64,000 bases of DNA, taken from positions 2,232,001-2,296,000 of the forward strand of contig NZ_CP011504.1 of the NCBI RefSeq assembly GCF_001028665.1, written 5' to 3'. Of this stretch, positions 7,819 through 19,200 are shown piece by piece. Source of the stretch: Burkholderia pyrrocinia (GTDB lineage Bacteria > Pseudomonadota > Gammaproteobacteria > Burkholderiales > Burkholderiaceae). Numbering within the stretch: position 1 is the first letter of the stretch; each line of letters starts with the position of its first letter. The notes below the pieces were generated by a model. It ran no database searches. It was not told the origin of the DNA and saw nothing but the letters and a program-made list of their open reading frames with translations. The translations under genes and the position numbers were made by a program.

Positions 7819-10073
7819 GTGCGCGCCGCGACGCTGCGCCGATGGCCGGTGCGGTACTTGGCGCCGCGGCCGCGCCGCTGCATGCGGTGGTCGCCGACGC
7901 GCTGCGCAATGCGCGCACGAAGCTCGAGCAACGCGACTTCGCGGGGGCCGGGCGGCTCTACGAAGGCGTGCTGACGATGGCGCCCGACCACGTCGAGGCA
8001 CTGCACCTGCTTGGCCTCGTACACCTGAAGCTCGGCGATCCCGCGCGGGCGGAGTCGCTGATTGCGCGGTCGATGCGGTTCGGGTTGAACCAGCCGTGGA
8101 CGCTCGCGAATCACGCGGCGGCGCTGACCGGCGTCGGTCGCCATCGCGACGCGCTCGCGGTCGCCGATCGCGCGCTCGCGACCGATCCGGACCATGCGCC
8201 GTCGAATGCGGCGCGCGGCGATGCGCTGCTCGCGCTCGGACAATACGACGCAGCGCTCGCGGCCTACGATCGCGCGCTCGTGCGCGAGCCTGCTCACGCG
8301 GCGGCGTGGTGCAAGCGAGGCGAGACGCTGAGGCGGCTCGAGCGGCCCGCCGACGCGCTGATCAGCATCGAGCGCGCGCTGCGGATCGATGCGAACGACC
8401 CGGCCGCGCATACCGAACGCGGGCATGCGCTGCGCGCGCTCGGCCATCGCGAGCAGGCGCTGCACAGCTATCAGCTTGCGATGGTCGTGCGCGGCAAGAC
8501 GCCTGAGCTCGTGTACGCGTGCGGCGTGGTGATGACCGAACTCGGCCGGCCGGCCGACGCGCTCGCGTGCCTCGACGAAGGGCTTGCGCGGCTGCCGGAC
8601 GACGAACAGTTGCTGTACGCGAGCTGCGTCGCGCTGGATCTGCTGCATGCCCGCGACGAATTGCTGAAGCGCTGCGACCGGCTGCTCGCGCTGAATCGCG
8701 GCAACGTCGCGGCATGGGTCGGACGCGGCAATGCGCTGCTCGGGTTCGAACGCTACGACGAAGCCGCGCACGCGTATCGCGAAGCGCTGGCGCGCAAACC
8801 CGACGATATCGACGCGCGACGCAACAGTGCGGCCGCGCTGCGTTCGCTGGGCCGGTTCGAAGACGCGCTTGCAGATTACGACGCGGCGCTCGCGCTGACC
8901 GGGCCGCACGTTGAGCTGCATTACAACCGCGCGCTCGCGCTGCAGCAGCTCGGCCGCTACGACGAAGCGCTCGCGAGCCACGCGGCGGCGGCGGCCGCGC
9001 CGGCGGAAGCGGCGCAGGCGTTGTTTACGCGTGCGCTCGCGCGCCAGCACCTGGGCGACTACGACGCGGCGCTGGCGGATTACGCTGACGCTTGCCGGCG
9101 CGATCCGCACCACGGCGCCGCACGCCGCTCCGAGGCATTCTGCCGGCTGCTGATGGGCGATTTCGACGCGGGCTGGCGGCAGCACGAGACGCGCTGGGAC
9201 GCGGCCGACGCGATGTTGCGCCGGCGTCATGCCGACCGGCCGCTGTGGACCGGCGACGAACCGCTCGCGGGCAGCACGCTGCTGCTGCACGCGGAACAGG
9301 GTTACGGCGACACGCTGCAGTTCTGCCGCTATGCGAGCCTTGCGCACGACCTCGGCGCGACCGTGATCGTCGAGGCGCCGGCCGCGCTCGGCGAACTGCT
9401 CGGCACGCTGCGCGGCGTGAGCCGGATCGTCACCGAGGGGCAGCCGACGCCGGCGTTCGACCTGCAGTGTCCGCTGATGAGCCTGCCGTACGCGTTCCGC
9501 ACGACGCTCGGCACGGTGCCGGCCGACGTGCCGTACCTCCGCGCCGATGCGCGGCGGCGCGCTGCGTGGGCGCAGCGCCTCGACGCGCTTGCGCCGCCGG
9601 GCCGGCTGCGGGTCGGGCTCGCGTGGTCCGGCAATCCGCGCCATGCGAACGACGAGAACCGCTCGATGCCGTTCACCGCGCTTGCGCCGCTGATGGCGCT
9701 CGACGTGACCTTCGTGAGCCTGCAGCCGCAAATGCGTGCGCGCGACGCCGACGCGTTCGCGGCCAGCGGTGTGCTGTCGTTCGCGGACGCGCTGACGGAT
9801 TTTGCCGAAACGGCCGCGCTGGTCGACACGCTGGATCTCGTGATCAGCGTCGACACGTCGGTCGCGCATCTGGCCGGCGCGCTCGGGCGGCCCGTGTGGG
9901 TGCTGCTGCCGCGCGTGCCGGACTGGCGCTGGCTGCTCGAACGCGACGACTGCCCGTGGTATCCGGCCGTGACGCTGTTCCGGCAGCAGCAGCCCGGCGA
10001 CTGGCCGACGGTAGTCGAGCGGGTGGCCGGGGCGCTCGACGCGGTGCGCCGCGTACGCCCCGAACCGGCGTGA
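7815..10073 (+). CDS. TPR-repeat protein with C-terminal GT-B glycosyltransferase-like domain (paralogue 3 of 3)
   Basis: A 752-residue third paralogue. TPR units fill about residues 30-470. The C-terminal domain has HAEQGYGDTLQFCRYA, VGLAWSGNPRHANDENRS and VDTSVAHLAGALGRPVWVLL. I start it at GTG 7815, which overlaps the previous stop as GTGA and implies translational coupling; the open frame extends upstream only as an antisense-like, arginine-rich shadow of the second paralogue. The gene ends 185 bp before the tpsA start, with an inverted pair of regulatory-like motifs between them. Confidence 0.8.
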   Translation: MSARRDAAPMAGAVLGAAAAPLHAVVADALRNARTKLEQRDFAGAGRLYEGVLTMAPDHVEALHLLGLVHLKLGDPARAESLIARSMRFGLNQPWTLANHAAALTGVGRHRDALAVADRALATDPDHAPSNAARGDALLALGQYDAALAAYDRALVREPAHAAAWCKRGETLRRLERPADALISIERALRIDANDPAAHTERGHALRALGHREQALHSYQLAMVVRGKTPELVYACGVVMTELGRPADALACLDEGLARLPDDEQLLYASCVALDLLHARDELLKRCDRLLALNRGNVAAWVGRGNALLGFERYDEAAHAYREALARKPDDIDARRNSAAALRSLGRFEDALADYDAALALTGPHVELHYNRALALQQLGRYDEALASHAAAAAAPAEAAQALFTRALARQHLGDYDAALADYADACRRDPHHGAARRSEAFCRLLMGDFDAGWRQHETRWDAADAMLRRRHADRPLWTGDEPLAGSTLLLHAEQGYGDTLQFCRYASLAHDLGATVIVEAPAALGELLGTLRGVSRIVTEGQPTPAFDLQCPLMSLPYAFRTTLGTVPADVPYLRADARRRAAWAQRLDALAPPGRLRVGLAWSGNPRHANDENRSMPFTALAPLMALDVTFVSLQPQMRARDADAFAASGVLSFADALTDFAETAALVDTLDLVISVDTSVAHLAGALGRPVWVLLPRVPDWRWLLERDDCPWYPAVTLFRQQQPGDWPTVVERVAGALDAVRRVRPEPA

Positions 10074-10083
10074 CCGGCCTTCC

Positions 10084-10102
10084 ATGACAAAAGCTACGGA
10101 CC
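10084..10102 (-). promoter_or_regulatory. Minus-strand copy of the GGTCCGTAAC/Pho-half-site motif
   Basis: GCTACGGACC (10093-10102; GGTCCGTAGC on the minus strand) is followed on the minus strand by 2 nt and TTGTCAT, a 6-of-7 match to the Pho half-site. It is inverted relative to the element at 10122 with a 19-bp gap. There is no minus-strand gene downstream and no GTCT-like -10, so it may be a binding site only. Confidence 0.35.
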
Positions 10103-10121
10103 TTTTCGCGGCGGCCGGAAT

Positions 10122-10169
10122 GGTCCGTAACAGTCGCCATGCCGCTGCCATTCGCGCTTCGTATGGTCT
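10122..10169 (+). promoter_or_regulatory. Composite GGTCCGTAAC/Pho-box-like promoter element upstream of tpsA
   Basis: GGTCCGTAAC (10122-10131), 2 nt, TCGCCAT (10134-10140), GCCG, CTGCCAT (10145-10151; 6 of 7 to the Pho half-site), then TATGGTCT at 10162-10169. The -10-like element lies 90 nt before ATG 10259. Its position argues against the more upstream in-frame ATG at 10139, which would fall inside it. Confidence 0.6.
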
Positions 10170-10258
10170 CCGGATTCCAGCGGCCTGTTCCAGGCGCAAC
10201 GACATGTGCGGTGCCGGACCGGCGCCGCACGCAATTTCCTAGCATCGGGGTGGAAAGA

Positions 10259-13200
10259 ATGGCAGCACGCGCACGTACGGATCGGCAACTTCGCGCAACG
10301 GCCTCGCGGTCGGTCCTGAAATCGGAGTTGAGCCCGCTGTACCGGGCAGTCGTGCTGATGATCGCGGCGGGCGTGTCCGCGCATGCGCATGCGGCGGGCA
10401 TCACGAACCTCGGGCAGGCCACCGCGCGCGTGTCGGGCGGCGGCGCGGGCGGTGCCGGCGGCGTGCCGGGCATGCCGAATCTCGGCGTGTCGCCGCAGCA
10501 GGCGCTGCAGGCGAGCCAGCCGTCGATCCGCAACCTCGGTTATGCCGCGCACGCGATTGCCGCGCAGATCGCCGCGCAGCAGAACGCGGCCGCGGCGGCG
10601 GCGAAGCTGCCGTCGACCGTGCCGAACGGGCTCGCGCCGGGCGGGCTGCAGGTCGCGGCGGGGGCGACGGGCGATACCAACAATCCGGTGCTGTGGTTCA
10701 ACGCGAACGCGCCTCAGCAGAGCGTCGACACGACCGGGCACGTGAACGTCGACGTCAAGCAGACCGGGCAGAACGCGGTGCTGACGTGGGAGACGATGAA
10801 CGTCGGGCGGCAGACGACGCTGAACTTCGACCAGTCGGGCGGCACGCAGACGAACGGCGCGAACAACTGGGCCGTGCTGAACCGGATCAACGATCCGAGT
10901 GGCAGGCCTAGCCAGGTTCTCGGGAACATCACCGCGCAGGGGGCCGTGTACGTGATCAACCGGAACGGCGTGCTGTTCGGGGCCGGGTCGCAGGTGAACG
11001 TGCATTCGCTGGTGGCGTCGTCGCTCGACGTGCTGAACATGAACAACTACAACCAGACCCTGCAGAACAAGGTGCCGGTTGTGGCGGACAGTACGCTTGC
11101 GCAGGATGCCGCCGGGATCGTCGCGAGCAACAGGCAGTTCCTGAGCCTCCCGGCCGGGACGACGGGCGGGCTCGCGTATCCGGAGTCGGGTAGTTCGACG
11201 GGGGTGAATGGCAGCAATCGGATTCCGAACGAGGTGCTGGGCCTCGGCAACCAGGTCAATCTCACGTCGGCCAGCCAATATCAGCCGTGGGGCGACATCA
11301 CCATTGAACAGGGCGCGTCGATTACCACGCACGCGAACGGCAACGCGAGCGACGGTGGTTTCGTGATGATCGCGGCGCCGAACGTGACGAACGCGGGGCA
11401 CATCAAGGCGACGGACGGGCAGGTCGTGCTGGCGGCCGGTGTCGGCGTGAGCCTGCGGCCCAATAGCGGCGCCGCGGTGAATCCTCAGGTACTGCTGCCG
11501 GAACTGAGCGGGCAGATCATGCTGCTTGGGCCGAATGGCACGACAACCGACATCACGCCGGCCGGCACGCTGACCAATACCGGTATCGTCGAGGCCGCAC
11601 GCGGCAACGTGAACCTGCTCGGCAGCCGTGTTGCGCAGAACGGGGTGGTTGGCGTGACGACGAGCGTCAACGCGCCCGGCACGATCACGATTTCCACGGT
11701 CGACGAATACAGTTCGAACAATCCGGTCGGAGCCGCCTATCTCGGACAGGCGATTCAGACGACGGACGCGACCGGAGGCGGCAGCGACACGCATCGCGCC
11801 GGCCTGCTGAGCTTCGGCCCCGACTCGGTGACGACGGTGATGCCGGACGGCAACGGCCAGACGACGCCGTCGACGCCGGGCGCAACCTTCACGCCGGGCA
11901 GCATCGGCATGACGGCCGGCTCGGTCTGGTTCCAGGGCGGCTCGCTGATCGAGGCGCCTGGTTCGAAGGTATCCGTCACGGCGCTGTCGCCTTCGGCATC
12001 AGGTGCGCAGGCGCCGGCCGGCCAGACCGCCGTGCCCGGCCGGATCTATCTCGACAACGGCGCGACGATCGACGTGTCGGGCCTCGCGAACGTCGAGGTA
12101 CCGATCTCGCAGACGCTCGTGACGGTCGACCGGATCGGGCAGAACGAACTCGCGGATTCGCCGCTGCTGCGCAACGGGTTCCTGCTCGGGTACAAGAACC
12201 TCGTGTTCGACAGCACGCTGACGGGCACGCGCAGCGACGGCGTGCAGTGGGTCGGCAGCCCGATCCTGAACCTGTCGGGCTACGTGAACCTGATTCCGCG
12301 CACGGTCGACCAACTGCTGACCAATGGCGGTTCGATCACGCTGTCCGGCAACGAGGTGATGACCGCAACCGGTTCGTCGATGAACCTGAACGGCGGCTAC
12401 GTGCATTACGACGGCGGGATGGTCAACACCACGCGCCTGGTCGATGCGAACGGCGCCATCGTGCCGATCGGGCAGGCGAGCCCGTACGAGACCTATGTCG
12501 GCATTGCCGGCCAATTCATCGAATCGCATCCACGCTGGGGCGTGACGAAGTCCTGGTACAACCCGCTACAGACGGCGGGCGCGTACCAGGGCGACTACAT
12601 CGTCGGCGGCAATGCGGGCACGCTGGACATCTTTGCGCTGCAGTCGACGGTGCTGGACGGCGACATCAGCGCGCAGGCGTTCGGTGGCGCGAAGCAGATG
12701 CAGGGCAACAGCCTGCCGAGTGGCGGGACGTTCAACCTCGGGGCCGATCCGAAGCTCGACGGCGGCGCGTTGGTGCACCTGACGTCGAACAATCACGATT
12801 ATGCGTCAGGCACCGCCGGCCTCGTCGTGCTGCAGGACAATGCGCCGCAGCTCGCCGACCTCGCGCCGGGCTTTTCGATCGATACGCCGCTCGACAAGAC
12901 GGCACTGCAGGCGTTGCCGGCGACCGACCCGCGCAACGTGTTGACGACCACCGTAGTGCCGGTCGCAACGTTGAACAACGGCGGCTTCGCGAACCTGAAC
13001 GTGACCGAGGACAAATCCGGCGGCAAGGGAATTGTCGTGCCGCAAGGCACGCAACTGGCATTGCAGCCGGGGGGCTCCATTTCGCTCAACAGCGCACCGC
13101 TCGGTGCGGATGTCAACGTGGCCGGAAAGCTGATCGTGCCGTCGGGCACGATTTCGATTGCAAGTGGCGGCAACGTCATCGTGGGGCCGCAGGCGGTAAT

Positions 13201-16200
13201 CAGTGCCGCCGGTCAATGGGTCAACAACGACGTGCAGGCGGCGCCCGGCACGACACCCGGCAACAGCCAGTTCATCAATGGCGGCAGCATTGCGTTGTCG
13301 ACCGGCGAGCAGACGGTCGGAAACTCGGGCGACGGTTTCAGGGACGCGACGGGATCGATTCTGCTGCGGCCCGGAAGCGTGCTCGACGTGTCGAGCGGTG
13401 GCGAACTGCTGGCGAACGGCCAGTTGCTGATGCGGAACGGCGTGCCGGTCGGGCGCGGCGGCAACGTATCGCTTCAGACCTACGCGGCCTCGGTCACCAC
13501 ACAGTTCGGTCACACGGGCGACAGCGCTCCGGTAATGCCGACCACGCAGCCCGCCAACGGTACGATCGCACTCGACGGGACGATCGTCAGCGACGGTTTC
13601 TCGGGTGGTGGCACGTTAGCGTTGCAGGCACTCGGTTTCCGGATCGGCGGCGATCCGAAGGCCGCTGCACCCTGGGATGTCTATTTGCCGGAGAGCTTTT
13701 TCGCGCAGCAGGGCTTTGGCAAGTACGTGTTGAACGCGTACTACGACTCCACGGTGGCGCCCGGCGCGACGGTCGCGCTAACGCAACGCAATCTGATCCC
13801 CGGCCTGCCCGCGCTTCAGCAAACGGCGACGGGCGCCAACCTGTCGAAGTCGGGCCTGACGACGTCGGGCCGTCTCGACGACTATCACCGGCAGCCCACG
13901 AGCCTCGTGTTGACGGGTGGCAATTACACATCATGGCTGCCGCAGTCGAATACGGCGCCGTCGTATCCGGGTGTGACGGGGGCCGTTACGTTGTCGTCCG
14001 GCGCGTCGATTCATGCGGATGCCGGCGCGAAGATCGGCCTCGGTTCGCCGACGCAGGTGACGGTACTCGGCTCGATCGTGGCGCCCGGCGGGTCGATTAC
14101 GCTCAGCGCGGATTCGAGTGGCACGTTCGCACAGACGGGGCAGTACGGCATATTCACGGCGAGCGACAGTCGATCGGTCTGGCTTGGCCCGGCCGCGACG
14201 CTCGACGTGTCGGGTATCGCGCTCGCGAATCCACTCGCCGCGCCGGTCAAGATCGGCGGGGCGGCCGTTGTGCCGAATACCGGCAAGGTACTGCCGGGCG
14301 GCTCGGTCGCGCTGTCGAGCGATGCGGGTTATGTGGTCGCTCAGGCCGGCTCGAAGATCGATGTGTCGGGTACGTCAGCGAACTTCGACCAGTTGCAGGC
14401 GAACGGTACTTACGCGTCTCAGCCGGTGTGGAGCGATGCCGGTTCGATCACGCTGTCCGCCGGGTATGGTCTCTTCGCCGACGCGACGCTCGCCGCGCAT
14501 GGGGGCGGCACACAGGCGCGGGGCGGAACGCTGACGATTCTGCCGCAGCAGAACAAAGGGTTCGCCGGCGCGACCGCGCTCGTTATCCGGCAAAGTGGCG
14601 AGTTGACGCCGGTCGGCCTGGCACCCGGGCAAAGCTTGGCGACGGCGATCGATCCGACGACCGGACTGCCAATCGGCCAGCCGACCGGCGTCATTCAGTT
14701 TGCCGCTGACCGGCTGAGCGGCTCGGGCATCGCGAATCTGGTGCTCGGCAGCGCAGCGCCGTCCAGTATCGCCGAGCCGGTCCCACCGATCGTGTTCGCC
14801 GGGAACGTGAACCTGAACCTGCCGGGATCGGTGACGCTGAATACCGGCCGGATCGCCGCACTTGGCATGGATCAGCTCGCCACGTTGCTGTCGACGCCGG
14901 CCCAACAGCCGGACAACAATTCGACGCCGCCGACGGTACTCTCGATGCTGCTCGCGCAGCCGCCGCAGCAACCGCTCGGCACGACGGTCGAGATCGATGC
15001 GCCGTATGTCGCGTTGACTGGACCGACACAGACGACGCAGTCGCCGGCGTTCAAGCCGGTCGCGACTGTTTCCGATGCGACGCTCAACGTGAACGCGTCG
15101 TTCATCGACCTGCGGAACCAGTTTCAACTCAACAATTTCGGCCACGCGAACTTCACCAGCAGTGGCGATATCCGCCTGAGTTCGACGAGCGCAAGCCGGT
15201 CACAGACTTCAGGTCTGGCGCCGGGCGTCCTATATACGCCGGGTGACCTGACGTTCAAGGCGGCGGACCTGTATCCGGCGACCGGCAGCACGTTCATCGT
15301 CGACGCGGTCGGCCCGACCGATCCGGCAACCGGCAAGCCGGCGCCGACGACGGTCACGTTCGCGTCGAACGGCACGTCGAGCACACCGCTGTCCGCAGGC
15401 GGTACGTTGCTTGTGGACGCAACGAACATCGTGCAGGGCGGCACGGTGCACGCACCGTCGGGCACGCTCGTGTTCGGTATCGGCGATCCGTCGAATACGA
15501 CGACGCAGGCGCAGTTTGCCGGTCTGCCCTTGGTCGCGACGGATTCGGTCAGGCTGGCAAGCGGCAGCGTGACGTCGGTGTCGAACGAAGGCGCGATCAT
15601 CCCGTACGGCACGACGGTCGACGGGGTCGAGTGGCAGTTCAATCCGGTCGTCGGCACGACGACGGCCGACCTGACCGCACCGCCTGCGAAATATGTCGGC
15701 GTGAACGGCGGCAACGTCGCACTCGACAAGGGCGCGACGATCGACCTGTCCGGCGGCGGCGACCTGCAGGCCGTCGAATGGGTGCCGGGCACCGGCGGCA
15801 CGCGCGATGTGCTGTCGCAATACAACGTGAGCTATGCGAGCGGCAAGGGCGCGACGGCAGTGCCGGTCAATACCGGGGCCGGCAACGTCTATGCGATCCT
15901 GCCGGGCAAGCAATCGCCGGTCGCGGCTTATGACCCGACCCTCGCGCAGACGGTACAGCCTTCCACCAATGAAAACGGTACGGCAACGACCGCGACGGCA
16001 ACGATGGGAGTGGGACAGGCGAGCCTGACCGACCCGGTCGGCAAGGCCGTGTATCTGTCGGGTGTGCCGGGGCTGGCGCCCGGCTACTACACGCTGTTGC
16101 CGGGCAAGTACGCGACGGTCCCGGGCGCGTATCGCGTGACCGTGTCGAGCACGGCCGGCAATCTCGTGCCGGGCGCAAGCCAGGTACTTCAGGACGGCAC

Positions 16201-19200
16201 GGTGGTGACGGCCGGCTATTTCGCGGACGCGCTGACGGGCAGCCGCAGCGCGACGCCGACGCTGTTCAACGTGCAGTCGAACAGCGTGTGGCAGCAATAC
16301 TCGCAATACACGCTGACAGGGGCGAACGCGTACTTCACGAAACTTGCCGCAAGCAAGGGCAACGTGACGCCGCCGCTGCCGGTGGACGGCGGCCAGCTGG
16401 TGCTGGCGGCAACGAAGGCGCTGACGCTCGGCGCGACGCTGAACGCGGCAGCCGGCACGGGCGGCGCGCCGGCCGAGGTCGACATCGCATCGCAGGACAT
16501 CCAGATCACCGGCAACGGCAGCGCGGCGTTGCCCGGTTATCTGCAGATCGGCAGCGACGCGCTCGATTCGCTGAACGCGGGCAGCCTGCTGATCGGCGGC
16601 ACGCGAGCGGCGACGACGAGCGGTGTCACGATCACGCCGATCGCGAACAGCGTCGTCCTGTCGAACGACGGGAACACAACGCTGAAGGGCCCCGAGATTC
16701 TGCTCGTCACGAAGACCGACGGCAGCGGCACCGATCCGAACGCGGCGAACGGTTTGCGTGTCGATGCGGGCGCATCGATTACCGCGCAGGGCGATTATCC
16801 GGCCGCGAAGGACCAGCCGATCTCGGTCGCCGGCGATGGCGCGCTGCTGCGCGTGTCGAACGGCGCGATGGCACCGCTCACGCGCACGGGCGGCACGGGC
16901 ACCGGTTTGCTGACGGTCGGCGCGGGTGCGACGCTCGCGGGTGGCCAGGCGCTGCTGCTCGATTCGTCCGGCAACCTGAAGGTCGATCCGTCTGCGGCGC
17001 TGTCGGCCAAGGCGATCACGGCGGACGGTGCCGCGATCACGTTCACGAACGCGAGCGGCGGCGCGGCCGCGAGCCTGCCGGGTTTCGTGATCGATCCGGC
17101 CGGCCTCGCACAGTTTGCGAATGCGCAGCAGGTGACGCTGCGTAGCTACGGCGCGATCGGTTTTGTCGGCGACGTGAACGCGACGTTCGGCAACAGCGTC
17201 GATCTGAGCGCGGGCACCTTCACGAGCGACGGCGGCCGCGTGACGCTGAACGCACAGCAGATCGCGTTTACGAACGAAATGGGCGCCACGCCCGGCACGG
17301 CGATGGCCGGCGGCGGCACGCTGACGGTCAACGCGAAGGAAATCGACTTCGGCACGGGTACGAAGAGCGCGAGCGGCTTCGGCTCGGCTGTGATGAATGC
17401 GACGGGCGGCATCGTCGGACAGGGCACCGGAACGTTCGACTTCGGCGCGTTGCCGGTGACGCTCAATGCGCCGGTTTATCTGGCCGATACGAGCTCGGCC
17501 GCGACCGTGAAGACCACGGGCGCGCTGACGCTGAACGGTGCGTCGGGTACCGCGTTGAAGCGCGATGCGGTTGGCGGTGCATGGACCTTCATCGGCGGCA
17601 CCGTGGCCGACAACGGCGCGACGATCAGCGCGCCGGCGGGCAACGTCACGCTCGAAGCGACGAGCGGCAACCTGACGATCGGCGGCGGCTCGACGGTCAG
17701 CTCGGCGGGCGTGTCGAAGCAGTTCTTCGACGTGACGCGCTACGCGCCGGCCGGGTCGATCACGCTGACGGCCGATGCGGGCACGGTTGACGTGCAGGCC
17801 GGCTCGACGCTCGATTTTTCCGGGGCGAGCGGCGGCGGTGCGGCGGGCAGCCTTGCGCTGTCGGCGCCGCAACAGGTCGTCAACCTGAACGGCACGATCA
17901 AGGGCGGTGCGGCGAGCGGTTATGCGGGCGGCGCGTTCTCGTTGAATACGGGCGGCGCAGCCGATCTGGATGCGCTGTCGAAGACGCTTGCATCGAGCGG
18001 CGTGAACCAGGCGATCGCGATTCGCACGAAGACGGGCAACCTGACGCTGTCGCAGGGCAACACGCTGACCGCGCATTCGGTGCAACTCACGGCCGACGGC
18101 GGCGTGGGCAGTGCGGCCGATACGGCGAACGGCAACGTGAACGTGCTCGGAACGATCGATGCGTCCGGCAAGGCGGGCGGCGAAATCGACCTGTACGGCC
18201 GCAACGGCGTGGACATCGAAGGTTCGCTGCTCGCGCGTGGCTCCGATCCGAACCAGCGCGGCGGCAAGGTCAACATCGGCACGACTGCGCTGTTCGATCC
18301 GACGATCGTCGACGCGAACGGCAACGCGATCGCGTACAACGCGACCTATGGTTACGAGAACATCCTGCGCGGGAATGCTGGCGCCATCACGCTCGGTGCG
18401 AATGCGCTGATCGACGTGTCGGGCGGGACGGCGGGCGGCTTGTCGGGCGGCACGGTGAATTTCCGCGCGCCGCTGTTGATCGACAACGGCGTGAATCTCA
18501 ATCTGCCGGATACGTTCAACAACGGCAAGGGGATCGTCGGTTCGCGCGCGACGACGCTGGAAGCGTATGCGGTGTGGAGCACGACGGATGCGACGACGGG
18601 TGCGAAGCACTTCGATGGCGTCATCGATCCGGCGGGATGGTATGACAAGAGCGGGCATCTGCTGGGCGGCACGTTCACGGCGCAAGGCACATCCGGCACG
18701 CCGGCGACGTTCTCGTTCACGCCGGACGGATCGGGCGGCGGCACGCTGACGAATCAGGCGACCGGTGCATCGGCGAGCGTCACGCAGGCACAGCTTCAGA
18801 GCGGGAATTCCACGATCGGGTTCGGCGGGCTGAACAACATGTATTTCGCGCCCGCGAGCGGCGGCACGAATGCGGATCACCAGACCTTCTACGGATATCA
18901 GAACGGCGATGCGTCGACGGCGGCGCCGGGCACGCTGATGGGATTCGTGCAGCACGGGCTCGATACGCTGGTCGATCCGTTCGCGGGGAAGAACATCGCG
19001 AATGCGCGCATCGTGCCGGGGATCGAGCTCGACAACCCGAGTGCGGCGATCAACGGCGGCGATATCCAGGTGCTGACGAACTGGAACCTTGGTGCGGGTG
19101 CGTCGCCGACGAATCTCGCGTTCCGGTTCGACGGGCAGGCGCCGGTTGTAACGCTGCGCGCCGAGAATAATGTGAAGGTGAAGGCGAGTCTGTCGGACGG

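Noticed and set aside
3310-10073. CRISPR or tandem DNA repeat array
   Set aside because: The repetition is protein-level TPR and paralogy with divergent codons, not identical direct repeats with spacers.
10139-10258. Upstream ATG of tpsA at 10139
   Set aside because: It falls inside the promoter-like element, lacks a ribosome binding site, and would place extra residues before the signal sequence.
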